Assembly: GCF_937988725.1 (NCBI RefSeq)
Contig: NZ_CALKHS010000003.1
Location: forward strand, 372,001-436,000
DNA: 64,000 nt
DNA from: an uncultured Castellaniella sp.
Lineage (GTDB): Bacteria > Pseudomonadota > Gammaproteobacteria > Burkholderiales > Burkholderiaceae_B
Direction of reading: 5' to 3'
Position numbers and translations under genes: made by a program. The notes below the pieces were generated by a model. The model was not told the DNA's origin. It did not search any database and saw nothing but the letters and a program-made list of their open reading frames with translations. This document shows, piece by piece, positions 25,968 through 34,760 of this stretch; the stretch's first letter is position 1; the number at the start of each line of letters is the position of its first letter.

Positions 25968-26549
25968 GTGCCGGATGACTCGGACCGCCATTTGCTGGAA
26001 ACCCGCATCGCCAGCGAAACCCTGTGCGAAGGCAGCTTTCTGAAGGGCCGCCGCGATACCGTGCGCATGCCCGACGGCAGCACGTCCACCCGCGAATACA
26101 TCATTCATCCGGGGGCGGTCGTCGTCATTCCGCTGCTGGATGACGCGCGCGTGCTGCTGGAGCGACAGTTCCGCTACCCCGTGGGGCGGGTCATGACGGA
26201 ATTTCCCGCGGGCAAGCTGGAGCCGGGCGAAGACCCCCTGCGTTGCGCGCAGCGGGAGCTGCTGGAGGAAACCGGCTACACCGCCGGGCAGTGGGCGCAT
26301 GCGGGCGCTCTGCACCTGGCCATTGCGTACTCCACGGAAATCATCCACATTTTCTTCGCGCGAGACCTGCGGGCGGGCGAGCGCCATCTGGATGCGGATG
26401 AGTTCCTGGACGTCTGCGCCCTGTCGGACGAAGATTTCGCCGCCGCCTGCCGGCAGGGCCGCGTCACCGACGCCAAGACCCTGAGCTGCGCGCTATGGCT
26501 GCAGAACGTGCGCAGCGGCGCCTGGGTTCTGGACTGGCGGCCCGCTTAG
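25968..26549 (+). CDS. NUDIX hydrolase (ADP-ribose pyrophosphatase-like)
   Basis: A 193-aa NUDIX protein. The full NUDIX box is visible (GKLEPGEDPLRCAQRELLEETGY region, G-x5-E-x7-REUxEExGU), preceded by the beta-strand VIPLLDDARVLLERQFRYPV typical of ADP-ribose pyrophosphatases. It should hydrolyse a nucleoside diphosphate derivative such as ADP-ribose. The start is GTG 25968, placed by GAAGGAGACACC. It lies ten bases after the c-di-GMP gene and is probably co-transcribed. It converges on the carbonic anhydrase gene. Confidence 0.88.
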   Translation: MPDDSDRHLLETRIASETLCEGSFLKGRRDTVRMPDGSTSTREYIIHPGAVVVIPLLDDARVLLERQFRYPVGRVMTEFPAGKLEPGEDPLRCAQRELLEETGYTAGQWAHAGALHLAIAYSTEIIHIFFARDLRAGERHLDADEFLDVCALSDEDFAAACRQGRVTDAKTLSCALWLQNVRSGAWVLDWRPA

Positions 26550-26601
26550 GCGGGGTCCGGGCGAAGACCGGACAGCGCCGCTTTCCGGGCCGCGCGGCCG
26601 C

Positions 26602-27237
26602 CTATTCCCGATAGGGCTCGAACACGCCGGTGTCTGGATCGCGGATGAACAGCACCCCGGTGGCCACGCCGAAATAGGCGCCGTGGATGGTCAGCTTGCC
26701 GGCCTGGACGCGCTCGCGCACGGCGGGGAAGGTCAGCAGGTTGTTCATGCTGTATTCGACCACGCCCCATTCCATGTTGCGGATCCATTCGGCGCGGTCG
26801 CCCGTCTGCGGGCCGACCTTGTCGGCCACGGGCTTGATCTGCGACATCCATTTGCCGATGAAGTCGCGCTTGGACAGCGGTTCGGCCTTGTTGGCGTAGG
26901 CGGCGACGCCGCCGCAGCTGGCGTGCCCCATGACGACGATGTGGGCGACTTCCAGGGCATTGACGGCGAATTCCACGCAGGCGCTGGTGCCGTGGAAGGC
27001 GGTCTCGGGATCTTCATCGCACGGCGGAACGATGCCGGCGATGTTGCGCACGACGAACATCTCGCCGGGGCCGGCGTCGAAGATGGTTTCGGGCGCGACG
27101 CGGGAATCGCCGCAGCTGATCAGCATGATGTCCGGGTGCTGGCCGTGTTCGGCCAGGTTCAGGTATCGCGCGCGTTCGGTGGCGAGGCGCCCGTGCAGGA
27201 ATGAGGCGTAGCCTTCCGTCAGTCGTTGAGGGAACAC
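26602..27237 (-). CDS. Beta-class carbonic anhydrase
   Basis: A 211-aa zinc enzyme interconverting CO2 and bicarbonate. Zinc ligands and the dyad are visible: Cys42 and Asp44 in ISCGDSRVAPE, His105 and Cys108 in MGHASCGG. The start is GTG 27237, preceded by AAGGACATCATC; no ATG fits. The first 19 bases overlap the end of the upstream LysR gene, so the two are coupled. Together with the divergent dabBA genes it makes a carbon-handling locus: DabAB hydrates and traps CO2 as bicarbonate, and this enzyme can equilibrate the pool or supply CO2 to carboxylases. Confidence 0.93.
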   Translation of the reverse strand: MFPQRLTEGYASFLHGRLATERARYLNLAEHGQHPDIMLISCGDSRVAPETIFDAGPGEMFVVRNIAGIVPPCDEDPETAFHGTSACVEFAVNALEVAHIVVMGHASCGGVAAYANKAEPLSKRDFIGKWMSQIKPVADKVGPQTGDRAEWIRNMEWGVVEYSMNNLLTFPAVRERVQAGKLTIHGAYFGVATGVLFIRDPDTGVFEPYRE

Positions 27238-28187
27238 GATGATGTCCTTGTCGGTTGAAGGGATTCGGATGATTCGGGTGGCGCTGCGCCCAGGATGTCC
27301 CCGGTCGCCGCGCGCGACAGCAGCCGGTTGAGGGGCCCCGCCAGATGGCCGTGCTGGACCGTGATGGCGTAGAAATGTTCGGTCAGCTGCGAGGACTGGC
27401 CGACGTGCACCAGTTCGCCCGAGTGCAGCTCGTCCTGCACGACGACTTCCGGCAGCACCGTGATCCAGCCGCTGTCGCGCGCGATCAGGCGCAGCATGGT
27501 CATGTCGTCGATCTCGGCGCGCAGCCTGGGCTGCACGCCGGCGGAAAAGCACAGGGCGTCGAACTGCAGGCGCACGTTGTGGCGCGTGCTGGGCATGGCC
27601 ATTTCGACGTCTTCGAGATCTTCCGGGACTTGCAGCGTGGCGCCGGCCCAGCGGTCGGACCGGCCCACCAGCGAGATGACCTGGCTGCCGAGAAAACGCG
27701 ACGAGACCGGCCGTGTCGGATCGGACGAGACGGGCTCGTTGGCCAGCACCACGTCCAGCTGATGGCGCAGCAGGCGTTCGATCAGCGTCTGCAGGGGGCC
27801 GGAATCCACGGACAGCAGAATGGTCGGGTCCTGGAACAGAGGGCGCAGCCAGTTGACCTGGAAGTTGCGCGACATGGTCGACACGCTGCCCACGCGCACG
27901 CGGGTGACGCCGGCGTCGCGGCCGTCGAGCCACCCCAGCATCTGTTCGCCCAGCCCGAAGATGTTTTCCGCATAGGTGAAGACCTGCTGGCCCGTCGCGG
28001 TGAGTTCCAGGTGGCGTCCCTGGCGGTCGAACAGGGGCGTTCCCAGTCGGTTCTCCAGCTGTCTGATCTGCGTGGAGAGGGCGGACTGCGAAGTATGGAT
28101 CTGCTCCGCCGCGTGGGTGAGGGAACCCTGTTTCGCCACGCGCCAGAAGTAGAACAAATGCTTGAAGTTCAGCTGGTTGATGTCCAT
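27219..28187 (-). CDS. LysR-family regulator of the carbonic anhydrase/DAB locus (NhaR-like)
   Basis: A 322-aa LysR regulator whose N-terminus (LNFKHLFYFWRVAKQGSLTH, then AEQIHTSQSALSTQIRQLE) is the NhaR-like variant of the helix-turn-helix. The rest is an effector-binding domain. It is read divergently from dabB across a 95-base AT-rich gap and overlaps the carbonic anhydrase gene. LysR regulators are commonly linked to DAB operons. The signal may be low inorganic carbon, but this is inference. The C-terminal tail (rich in Ser/Glu after residue 305) has no recognised role. Confidence 0.88.
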   Translation of the reverse strand: MDINQLNFKHLFYFWRVAKQGSLTHAAEQIHTSQSALSTQIRQLENRLGTPLFDRQGRHLELTATGQQVFTYAENIFGLGEQMLGWLDGRDAGVTRVRVGSVSTMSRNFQVNWLRPLFQDPTILLSVDSGPLQTLIERLLRHQLDVVLANEPVSSDPTRPVSSRFLGSQVISLVGRSDRWAGATLQVPEDLEDVEMAMPSTRHNVRLQFDALCFSAGVQPRLRAEIDDMTMLRLIARDSGWITVLPEVVVQDELHSGELVHVGQSSQLTEHFYAITVQHGHLAGPLNRLLSRAATGDILGAAPPESSESLQPTRTSSCSLND

Positions 28188-28188
28188 A

Positions 28189-28209
28189 GTTCTGTTTTAT
28201 AGAACGTTC
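28189..28209. promoter_or_regulatory. Inverted repeats in lysR-dabB gap, putative operator
   Basis: GTTCT (28189-28193) and AGAAC (28201-28205) form an inverted repeat with a seven-base spacer. The second half continues into the palindrome GAACGTTC (28202-28209). The whole gap (28188-28282) is AT-rich in its first 70 bases, unlike its surroundings, and must hold both divergent promoters. Confidence 0.45.
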
Positions 28210-28282
28210 CAATATTATAAATGTAATTTACAGAATAGATAAAAAATCCAAGAATACGCGTGTCGTTTTTTCAGGGGCGCAC

Positions 28283-29884
28283 GTGTTGAATCTGCTTGAG
28301 GAAGGAAATGTCGCGCTGGGCTTGGCGCCTGTAGCGCTGATGGCGGGCGCCGCGATCTGGTCGGTGCGCGGCCGCGCGCCCGTGCGGCGCGCATGGGCGC
28401 GGTTCAATGCGCTGACGTTCGCGGCGCTGGCCGTGTCGCTGGCGGAACTGGCCTGGGAACTTGCGCTACTGTCGGCCGGCGGAACGGCGGGGCCGGGCGC
28501 GGGCCGATGGCTGGCGGTGAATCCGTTCGGCGCCTGGGCCGGCCTGCTGGTGCAATTGCTCGGCGCGGCCATCGCCGTCTATTCCTCGCATCACCTCAAC
28601 GGCGAACCCCGCCAGCCGGTGTACATGGCGGCCCTGGGCGCGGTGCTGGCGGCGGTGCATCTGCTGTTGCTGGCCGACCACTGGGTCGTCCTGATCGCCG
28701 CGTGGGCGGCCATCGGCCATGCCATGCATCACCTGCTGTGCTTTTATCCGGATCGGCCCTTCGCGCTGCTGGCGGCGCACAAGAAAAGGGTGACGGACCG
28801 CGCCGCCGATGCGCTGCTGATCGCTGCCGCCTTGCTGGCGTGGTCGCAGACGGGCAGCGGGTCTCTGTCCGTCCTGCGGGCGCATCTCGCGGCGGGTCCC
28901 GCCTCCGCCGCCCTGCAATGGAGCGGCGTGTGCCTGGCGCTGGCCGTCATCGCCCGCACGGCGCTGATGCCGGTGCATGGCTGGCTGGTCCAGGTGATGG
29001 AAGCGCCGACGCCGGTGTCGGCGCTGCTGCATGCCGGGGTGGTCAATCTGGGCGGATACGTGCTGGTGCTGTTCGCGCCCTTGCTGGGCGCGTCGCCGGC
29101 GGCGCGCTGGCTGCTGGTGGGCTTCGGTCTGGCGTCGGCGGTGGTGGCGGGCCTGGTGCTGCTGACGCGCGTCAGCCAGAAGGTGCACCTGGCATGGTCC
29201 ACGATCGCGCAGATGGGATTCATGCTGCTGGAATGCGGCCTGGGCCTGTATCTCTTCGCGGCGCTGCACTTGCTGGGCCATTCCCTGTACAAGGCGCACA
29301 ACTTCCTGAACGCATCCGGCGCTGTCCGGGAGTGCGAGCGCAAGCTCCTGACGGGCGAGGCCCGCAATTCCGCCCTGAGCATGATCCTGGCCGTGCCGGT
29401 CTCCCTGGCCATCGTCTTCGGCCTGCAGGCCGCGTTGGGGGACCGGGCCTGGCCATGGTGGTGGAGCGCCGTGCTGGCGCTGGCGTGGGCGCCGATCCTG
29501 TGGGCGCCGAAGGCGCAGGCGGGCGGCGCCCGGACGGTGGCCGCGCGGATCGCGGCGGCCGTGTTCATGGCCATCGTCCTGACGCTGGCCGCCGGCATCG
29601 TGGACCATGCGCCCATCGGCGTGCTGAACGATCCGCTGGATGGCGCCGGCATCGTCGCCCTGGTCGGCCTGGGCGTGATGTACCTGGGGATGGTGGCGTT
29701 CCAGGTGTGGCCGCAGTCGGTCGTGACCGCGCGCCGCTGGGTGTATGCCGGCTTCTACATGGACGAGGGCTACACCCACTGGGTGCTGCGGCTGTGGCCC
29801 GCCGCCTGGGCCGGCGCCGGCCGCAAGGCGACGCCGCCGTCCTGGCGTCCGCAGGAATCCGTCTATGAGGGCGTCCGCTCATGA
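28283..29884 (+). CDS. dabB: DAB inorganic-carbon pump, membrane subunit DabB
   Basis: A 533-aa integral membrane protein of the proton-conducting antiporter family related to complex I NuoL/NuoM. Conserved segments include VEAPTPVSALLHAGVVNLGG-like text (MEAPTPVSALLHAGVVNLGG) and HLLGHSLYKAHNFLNASGAV. Next to a DUF2309 gene it is DabB, which is thought to use the proton-motive force to drive CO2 hydration by DabA. GTG 28283 is taken as the start (AGGGGC upstream). It overlaps dabA by four bases (ATGA). The LysR and carbonic anhydrase genes diverge. Confidence 0.9.
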   Translation: MLNLLEEGNVALGLAPVALMAGAAIWSVRGRAPVRRAWARFNALTFAALAVSLAELAWELALLSAGGTAGPGAGRWLAVNPFGAWAGLLVQLLGAAIAVYSSHHLNGEPRQPVYMAALGAVLAAVHLLLLADHWVVLIAAWAAIGHAMHHLLCFYPDRPFALLAAHKKRVTDRAADALLIAAALLAWSQTGSGSLSVLRAHLAAGPASAALQWSGVCLALAVIARTALMPVHGWLVQVMEAPTPVSALLHAGVVNLGGYVLVLFAPLLGASPAARWLLVGFGLASAVVAGLVLLTRVSQKVHLAWSTIAQMGFMLLECGLGLYLFAALHLLGHSLYKAHNFLNASGAVRECERKLLTGEARNSALSMILAVPVSLAIVFGLQAALGDRAWPWWWSAVLALAWAPILWAPKAQAGGARTVAARIAAAVFMAIVLTLAAGIVDHAPIGVLNDPLDGAGIVALVGLGVMYLGMVAFQVWPQSVVTARRWVYAGFYMDEGYTHWVLRLWPAAWAGAGRKATPPSWRPQESVYEGVRS

Positions 29885-32406
29885 GCGCCGTCATGCGGGA
29901 CATGGAGATTGCGGAAGCGCCGGAAGGGGCCGCGCGGGCCGCCGGGGATCGCGAAGCGTTGCGCCGGGCCGTCGAACAGGCGTGCTCCGGCATCATGCCG
30001 GCCTGGCCGCTGGACCAGGCGGTGGCGGTCAACCCCCACTGGCGCCGCATCGATCAGCCGATCCGCCGCGTGGCGGCGCGCCTGGCCGTGCTGGGCGACT
30101 TCCGCGTGTTCCCCGCGCGGGACTACATCCGGCGGGAATGGGAGGCGGGCCGCATCGCGCGCGAGGACCTGAATACCGCGCTGGACCGCCGCGCCGCGCA
30201 GGACGCCTGCGAGGTGACGGCCGAACAGTGCATCGCAGGGCTGGCGGCCGCGCCCGCGCTGCGCCGCGAGCCGCTGCTGGTGGACCTGCTGGACGATGCG
30301 GTGCAGAAGAACAGGCGCTGGCCCTGGCGCGCCGCCATCGTGTTCCAGATGAGCCAGGCCTGCGCGACCTACTTCGATCGCCATCAGGCGGATTGGCGCG
30401 CCTCGGGCAGCCCTGGCCTGTACGGGTTCTGGCGCGAAAGCATGGTCGGCGACCATGGCCTGGGCGCCAGGCTGGGCCTGCCCGGGTTCGCGAAGCGCTT
30501 GAGCGCGCTTCCCCTGCGGGCCGAGGACGCTCTGCGCTGGGCGCTGGCCGAACTGTCGCTGGACGCATCCGTCTGGCGCGATTATTTCGAGGCGCTGCTG
30601 CTGTCGATCAACGGTTGGGCGGCGTGGTGCGCCTATATCGGCTGGCAGAAGATTCCCGCCGGGCAGGAGGACCTGCGCCTGAGCGACCTGCTGGCCTGCC
30701 GGATCGCCTGGGAAACCTTGCTGGCCCGCGCCGTGCCTCCGGGCGCGCGCGGCGCCGCCGTGTCCGCGCTGGACGCGCATTGGCGGGATTTTCCCCGGCG
30801 CGTCGCGCAAGCCGAGACGGCGCTGGCGGTGGATGAATGCTGGCAGCGGGCGCTGGAGATCAGCTTCCAGCGCGGCTTTGCGCGGACACTGCGCGCCCCG
30901 GCGACAGCGTCGGCCTCCGCCGCCCGGGCGCCCGAAGTGCAGGCCGTCTTCTGCATCGATACGCGCAGCGAGCGCATGCGGCGCGCGCTGGAGGCCGTGT
31001 GGCCGGGCGTCCAGACACGGGCGTTCGCGGGCTTCTTCGGCATCCCCATCCATTACACGCCGCTGGGCACGGACGTCCGCCGGCCGCAGTTGCCGGGCCT
31101 GGCCTATCCCAGCGTCGCGGTGCAGGACGTGGTGACGGCGCCGGGCGGAACGGCGGTCGATGCGGCGGGCCTCGCGCAGGCCCGCTCGGCGCGCCGGGTC
31201 CGCCTGGCGGGGCTGGATCAGTGGCTGGGCGCCGTGCGCTGGTCGAACGCGACCTTTTCCTTCGTCGAAGTGCTGGGAGCGGGCTATCTCGGCAAGATCG
31301 CGCGGTGGATCAGGCCGCCGGCCGCGCCGCGCGCCAGCGCGGATCGCCTGGGCCTGCCCGGTTCGATCCAGGACCGGTGCAGGCCGATGGTGGCCGGCCT
31401 GGATCTCGCGAAGCGCGTGGAACTGGCGGCCGGCGTCCTGCGGACGATGGGGCTGGACGACCGGCTGGCGCCGCTGGTGATCCTGTGCGGCCATGCGGGG
31501 CACAGCACCAACAATGCGCACGCCTCGACCCTGGATTGCGGCGCCTGCTACGGCCGGCCCGGCGAGGCCAACGCGCGCGCGCTGGCGCTGTTGCTGAACG
31601 ATCCCGAGGTGCGCGAAGGTCTGCGTTCGCGCGGGCTCCGCATCCCGGACGGCACCGTCTTCATGGGGGCTCTGCACAATACGACGACCGACGAAGTGAC
31701 GGGCTTCGACCTGGATCTGCTGCCGCCGCCGGCGCGGGCGCGCTGGCATCGGATGGAGCAGGCCTTCGCCCGGGCGGGCGACCGGGTCCGCCGCGAACGG
31801 GCGCCGGCATTGCGGATGGATGCGAATCTGGCCCCGAAGCCGTTGCTGGCGTCCTTCCGGCGCCGGGCCAACGACGGGTCCCAGACCCGACCGGAATGGG
31901 GACTGACCCGCAACGCGGCGTTCATCATCGGTCCGCGCGACCGCAGCCGCGGCCGGGTGCTCAGCCGCGCCTACCTGCACGACTACGACGCGCGGCTGGA
32001 CCCTGATGGCGCGGTGCTGGAGAAGCTCATGATGGGGCCGATGCTGGTCACCAACTGGCTGTCCTGGCAGTACCACGCGTCCACCTGCGATCCCGTGCAC
32101 TACGGCGCGGGCAACAAGGTGCTGCACAACGTCGTGGACGGCCACGTCGGGGTGTTCGAGGGCAATGGCGGCGATCTGCGCATCGGGCTGCCCAGGCAGT
32201 CCCTGCACGATGGCGAGGGCTGGCATCATCAGCCCGTGCGCCTGACGGTCGTGATCGATGCGCCCGCCCGATGGATCGACGACATCATCGCGCGCAATGC
32301 GGTGCTGGCCCGATTGTGCGACAACGGCTGGATGCTGTTGTGGCGCTACGAGGGCGATGCGCTGCAGCGCTACGAACGGGGGCGCTGGCTGCCGCTGGAA
32401 ATCTGA
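29881..32406 (+). CDS. dabA: DAB inorganic-carbon pump, zinc subunit DabA (DUF2309)
   Basis: An 841-aa soluble/peripheral protein of the DUF2309 family. The beta-carbonic-anhydrase-like zinc site is complete: Cys358 and Asp360 in AVFCIDTRSERM, His538 in LCGHAGHSTNN and Cys553 in LDCGACYG. The His-Cys spacing of 15 residues equals that described for Halothiobacillus DabA. Known DabAB complexes act as vectorial carbonic anhydrases that accumulate bicarbonate. There is no RuBisCO or carboxysome gene in the window, so the bicarbonate more likely feeds biotin- or PEP-dependent carboxylases; a PEP carboxylase gene lies 30 kb away. Confidence 0.93.
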   Translation: MSAVMRDMEIAEAPEGAARAAGDREALRRAVEQACSGIMPAWPLDQAVAVNPHWRRIDQPIRRVAARLAVLGDFRVFPARDYIRREWEAGRIAREDLNTALDRRAAQDACEVTAEQCIAGLAAAPALRREPLLVDLLDDAVQKNRRWPWRAAIVFQMSQACATYFDRHQADWRASGSPGLYGFWRESMVGDHGLGARLGLPGFAKRLSALPLRAEDALRWALAELSLDASVWRDYFEALLLSINGWAAWCAYIGWQKIPAGQEDLRLSDLLACRIAWETLLARAVPPGARGAAVSALDAHWRDFPRRVAQAETALAVDECWQRALEISFQRGFARTLRAPATASASAARAPEVQAVFCIDTRSERMRRALEAVWPGVQTRAFAGFFGIPIHYTPLGTDVRRPQLPGLAYPSVAVQDVVTAPGGTAVDAAGLAQARSARRVRLAGLDQWLGAVRWSNATFSFVEVLGAGYLGKIARWIRPPAAPRASADRLGLPGSIQDRCRPMVAGLDLAKRVELAAGVLRTMGLDDRLAPLVILCGHAGHSTNNAHASTLDCGACYGRPGEANARALALLLNDPEVREGLRSRGLRIPDGTVFMGALHNTTTDEVTGFDLDLLPPPARARWHRMEQAFARAGDRVRRERAPALRMDANLAPKPLLASFRRRANDGSQTRPEWGLTRNAAFIIGPRDRSRGRVLSRAYLHDYDARLDPDGAVLEKLMMGPMLVTNWLSWQYHASTCDPVHYGAGNKVLHNVVDGHVGVFEGNGGDLRIGLPRQSLHDGEGWHHQPVRLTVVIDAPARWIDDIIARNAVLARLCDNGWMLLWRYEGDALQRYERGRWLPLEI

Positions 32407-32425
32407 GGGACGCCCCGCTGCGGCC

Positions 32426-33325
32426 TCAGCGCCGCCCCAGGCGCAGCAGCGCGGCGCCGGCCCGCCGGACCTGGGGCACCGAGAGCACCAGCCCGCCCAG
32501 GGCGATGACCAGAATGCCCAGCCAGGCCATGGCGTCGGGCATGGCGCCGAAGGCCAGCCAGCCCAGCAGCGTCGCCCACAGGATCTGCGAGTAGCTGTAG
32601 GCCCCGAGCGATGCCGCCGAGGCATGCAGCAGGGAATAGGTGATGGTCAGGTGGCCGATCGAGGCGATGCCGCCGATGCCCAGCAGCAGCAGGAAATCCG
32701 GCGTGGCCATCGGCGTCCAGGCGCTGGCGCCCCAGGGGGTCAGCGCCAGCGCGCCGATCAGGCCGGTGTAGAAGTTGCTGGTGGCGGCATGTTCGGAACT
32801 GCGGGTGGATCGCGTGACCAGCTGGTAGAAGGCGTTGCACAGGGCCGAACCCATGGGAAACAGGATAGCCCAGGTCAGCAGGCCGCCGCCCGGCCGGGCG
32901 ATGATCAGGACCCCGGCGAAGCCGCAGGTGACGGCCAGCCAGTCCATGGACCGGGCTTTTTCCTTCAGCAGGAGGCCGGACAGGATGGTGATCAGGACGG
33001 GGCCCAGAAAGACGATGGCCGTGGCCTCGGCCAGCGGCAGGCGGGCCAGGCCGTTGATGACGAACACGCTGCCGCAGCACAGGCACAGGCCCCGGAACAG
33101 CTGGATGCCGTAGTTGTGGGCTTCCAGCAGATGCAGGCGCATGCTGGGGCCGAAGATCAGCACGACGCCGATCATCTGCGCGATGTAGCGGACCCAGACG
33201 ACCTGCAGCAGCGGATAGTGGGCCGCCAGGTACTTGGTGCCCGTGTCCAGCATGGCGAAACACAGGCTGGCGCCGCACATCAGCGCGGGGCCCAGCCAGG
33301 CGGGGGAACGTTGGTCGGTCGTCAT
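32426..33325 (-). CDS. EamA/DMT-family transporter
   Basis: A 299-aa protein with about ten hydrophobic segments in two EamA repeats, for example LMCGASLCFAMLDTGTKYLA and SYSQILWATLLGWLAFGAMP. Such proteins export metabolites or amino acids; the substrate is unknown. Translation would start only eight bases beyond the T-run of a terminator at 33334-33371 that closes the glucarate operon, so expression may depend on readthrough. No ribosome-binding site is evident. A shorter start at residue 16 is possible. It converges on dabA. Confidence 0.8.
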   Translation of the reverse strand: MTTDQRSPAWLGPALMCGASLCFAMLDTGTKYLAAHYPLLQVVWVRYIAQMIGVVLIFGPSMRLHLLEAHNYGIQLFRGLCLCCGSVFVINGLARLPLAEATAIVFLGPVLITILSGLLLKEKARSMDWLAVTCGFAGVLIIARPGGGLLTWAILFPMGSALCNAFYQLVTRSTRSSEHAATSNFYTGLIGALALTPWGASAWTPMATPDFLLLLGIGGIASIGHLTITYSLLHASAASLGAYSYSQILWATLLGWLAFGAMPDAMAWLGILVIALGGLVLSVPQVRRAGAALLRLGRR

Positions 33326-33333
33326 GGGATGGG

Positions 33334-33371
33334 AAAAAAACTGCCAGGCGCCGCGAATCGGCTGCCTGGCA
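33334..33371 (-). terminator. Rho-independent terminator after glucarate dehydratase gene
   Basis: Read on the minus strand, TGCCAGGC (33371-33364) pairs with GCCTGGCA (33349-33342), with an inner GCCG/CGGC pairing, and is followed by seven T (33340-33334). It lies between gudD and the EamA gene. Confidence 0.88.
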
Positions 33372-33407
33372 AGGGCATCATAGTGCTTTTCCTGAGAGCT
33401 TGCGGGC

Positions 33408-34757
33408 TCAGCGCACCAGGCAGGGCCGTTTGTTGTCGAAACGCCAGCCCGGAATCAGGAACTGCATGCCGACGGAATCGTCCCGGCCACCCAGGCCTTT
33501 TTCCTGGTACAGGGCGTGGGCCCGGGCCAGGCGGTCGGGGTCGATGCGCACCCCCAGGCCGGGCGCGCGCGGCACGGCGATGCGCCCGTCGACGATGCGC
33601 AGGGGGTCGGTCGTCAGGTGCTGGCCGTCCTGCCAGATCCAGTGCGTGTCGATGGCGGTGATGTCGCCGGGGGCGGCGGCCGCGACGTGCGTGAACATGG
33701 CCAGCGAGATGTCGAAGTGGTTGTTGGAATGCGAACCCCAGGTCAGGCCCCATTCGTGGCACATCTGGGCCACGCGCACCGAGCCGCGCATCGTCCAGAA
33801 GTGCGGGTCGGCCAGCGGGATGTCCACGGATTGCAGCTGGATGGCGTGCATCATTTCGCGCCAGTCGGTGGCGATCATGTTCGTGGCCGTGCGCAGGCCC
33901 GTGGCGCGGCGGAATTCCGCCATGACTTCGCGGCCGGAATAGCCGGCTTCCGCCCCGCAGGGGTCTTCCGCGTAGGCCAGGACATGATGCTGGTCGCGGC
34001 ACAGGCGGATGGCTTCTTTCAGGGACCAGGCGCCGTTGGGGTCCAGGGTGATGTGGGCGTCGGGAAACTGTTCGGCCAGCGCGGCGACGGCTTCGATTTC
34101 CGCGTCGCCGGCCAGCACGCCGCCCTTCAGCTTGAAGTGCCGGAAGCCGTAGCGGTCCCGGGCCGCCCGGGCCAGGCGCACGACGGCGTCCGGAGTCAGG
34201 GCTTCGCGATTGCGCAACTGGAACCATTCGTTGTCGGCGTCGTCTTCCCGGCGGTAGCCCAGGGACGTCTTGCCGGCGTCGCCGATGTAGAACAGGTACC
34301 CCAGGGCTTCGACGGCGTCGCGCTGGCGGCCGTCGGCCAGCAGCGCCGCGACCGGGACCCCCAGATGCTGGCCCAGCAGGTCCAGCAGCGCGGATTCCAG
34401 CGCGGTGACGACGTGGACGCCGGTGCGCAGGTCGAAGGTCTGGGTGCCGCGACGGTCCTCCGCGCCGCCCTGGGTGGCGCGGCGGCATTGTTCCAGCAGT
34501 TCGTTCATGCGGCCGATGGGCTGGCCGATCAGCTGCCGGCCCAGGCGCTGGGCCTCGGCCCGGATCGCCTCGCCGCCGGGGACTTCGCCCAGGCCCTGGC
34601 GGCCGGCCTCATCGTCGATCAGGACGATGTTGCGGGTGAAATAGGGGCCGTGGGCGCCGCTGAGGTTCAGCAGCATGCTGTCCTGGCCGGCCACGGGCAC
34701 GACCTGGACCTGGGTGATCCGCGGGGTCTGGACTTCGGGGGATGCGCTGGGGCTCAT
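33408..34757 (-). CDS. gudD: Glucarate dehydratase, GudD type (copy 1)
   Basis: A 449-aa enolase-superfamily enzyme dehydrating D-glucarate (and L-idarate) to 5-keto-4-deoxyglucarate. The family's catalytic set is present: FKLKGGVLAGDAEIE (KxK base), LDPNGAWSLKE and YAEDPCGAE (magnesium ligands), TNMIATDWREM, and the second base in WGSHSNNHFDISL. The N-terminal GPYFTRNIVLIDDEAG is typical of GudD. It starts three bases after the KGSADH stop, so the pair is one operon. Its expression should be governed by the operator at 36366-36378. A second, more divergent paralogue lies at 51332. Confidence 0.93.
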   Translation of the reverse strand: MSPSASPEVQTPRITQVQVVPVAGQDSMLLNLSGAHGPYFTRNIVLIDDEAGRQGLGEVPGGEAIRAEAQRLGRQLIGQPIGRMNELLEQCRRATQGGAEDRRGTQTFDLRTGVHVVTALESALLDLLGQHLGVPVAALLADGRQRDAVEALGYLFYIGDAGKTSLGYRREDDADNEWFQLRNREALTPDAVVRLARAARDRYGFRHFKLKGGVLAGDAEIEAVAALAEQFPDAHITLDPNGAWSLKEAIRLCRDQHHVLAYAEDPCGAEAGYSGREVMAEFRRATGLRTATNMIATDWREMMHAIQLQSVDIPLADPHFWTMRGSVRVAQMCHEWGLTWGSHSNNHFDISLAMFTHVAAAAPGDITAIDTHWIWQDGQHLTTDPLRIVDGRIAVPRAPGLGVRIDPDRLARAHALYQEKGLGGRDDSVGMQFLIPGWRFDNKRPCLVR

Positions 34758-34760
34758 GGT

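Noticed and set aside
26555..26573. Small hairpin between NUDIX and carbonic anhydrase genes as terminator
   Set aside because: The stem is only six pairs with no T-run on either side.
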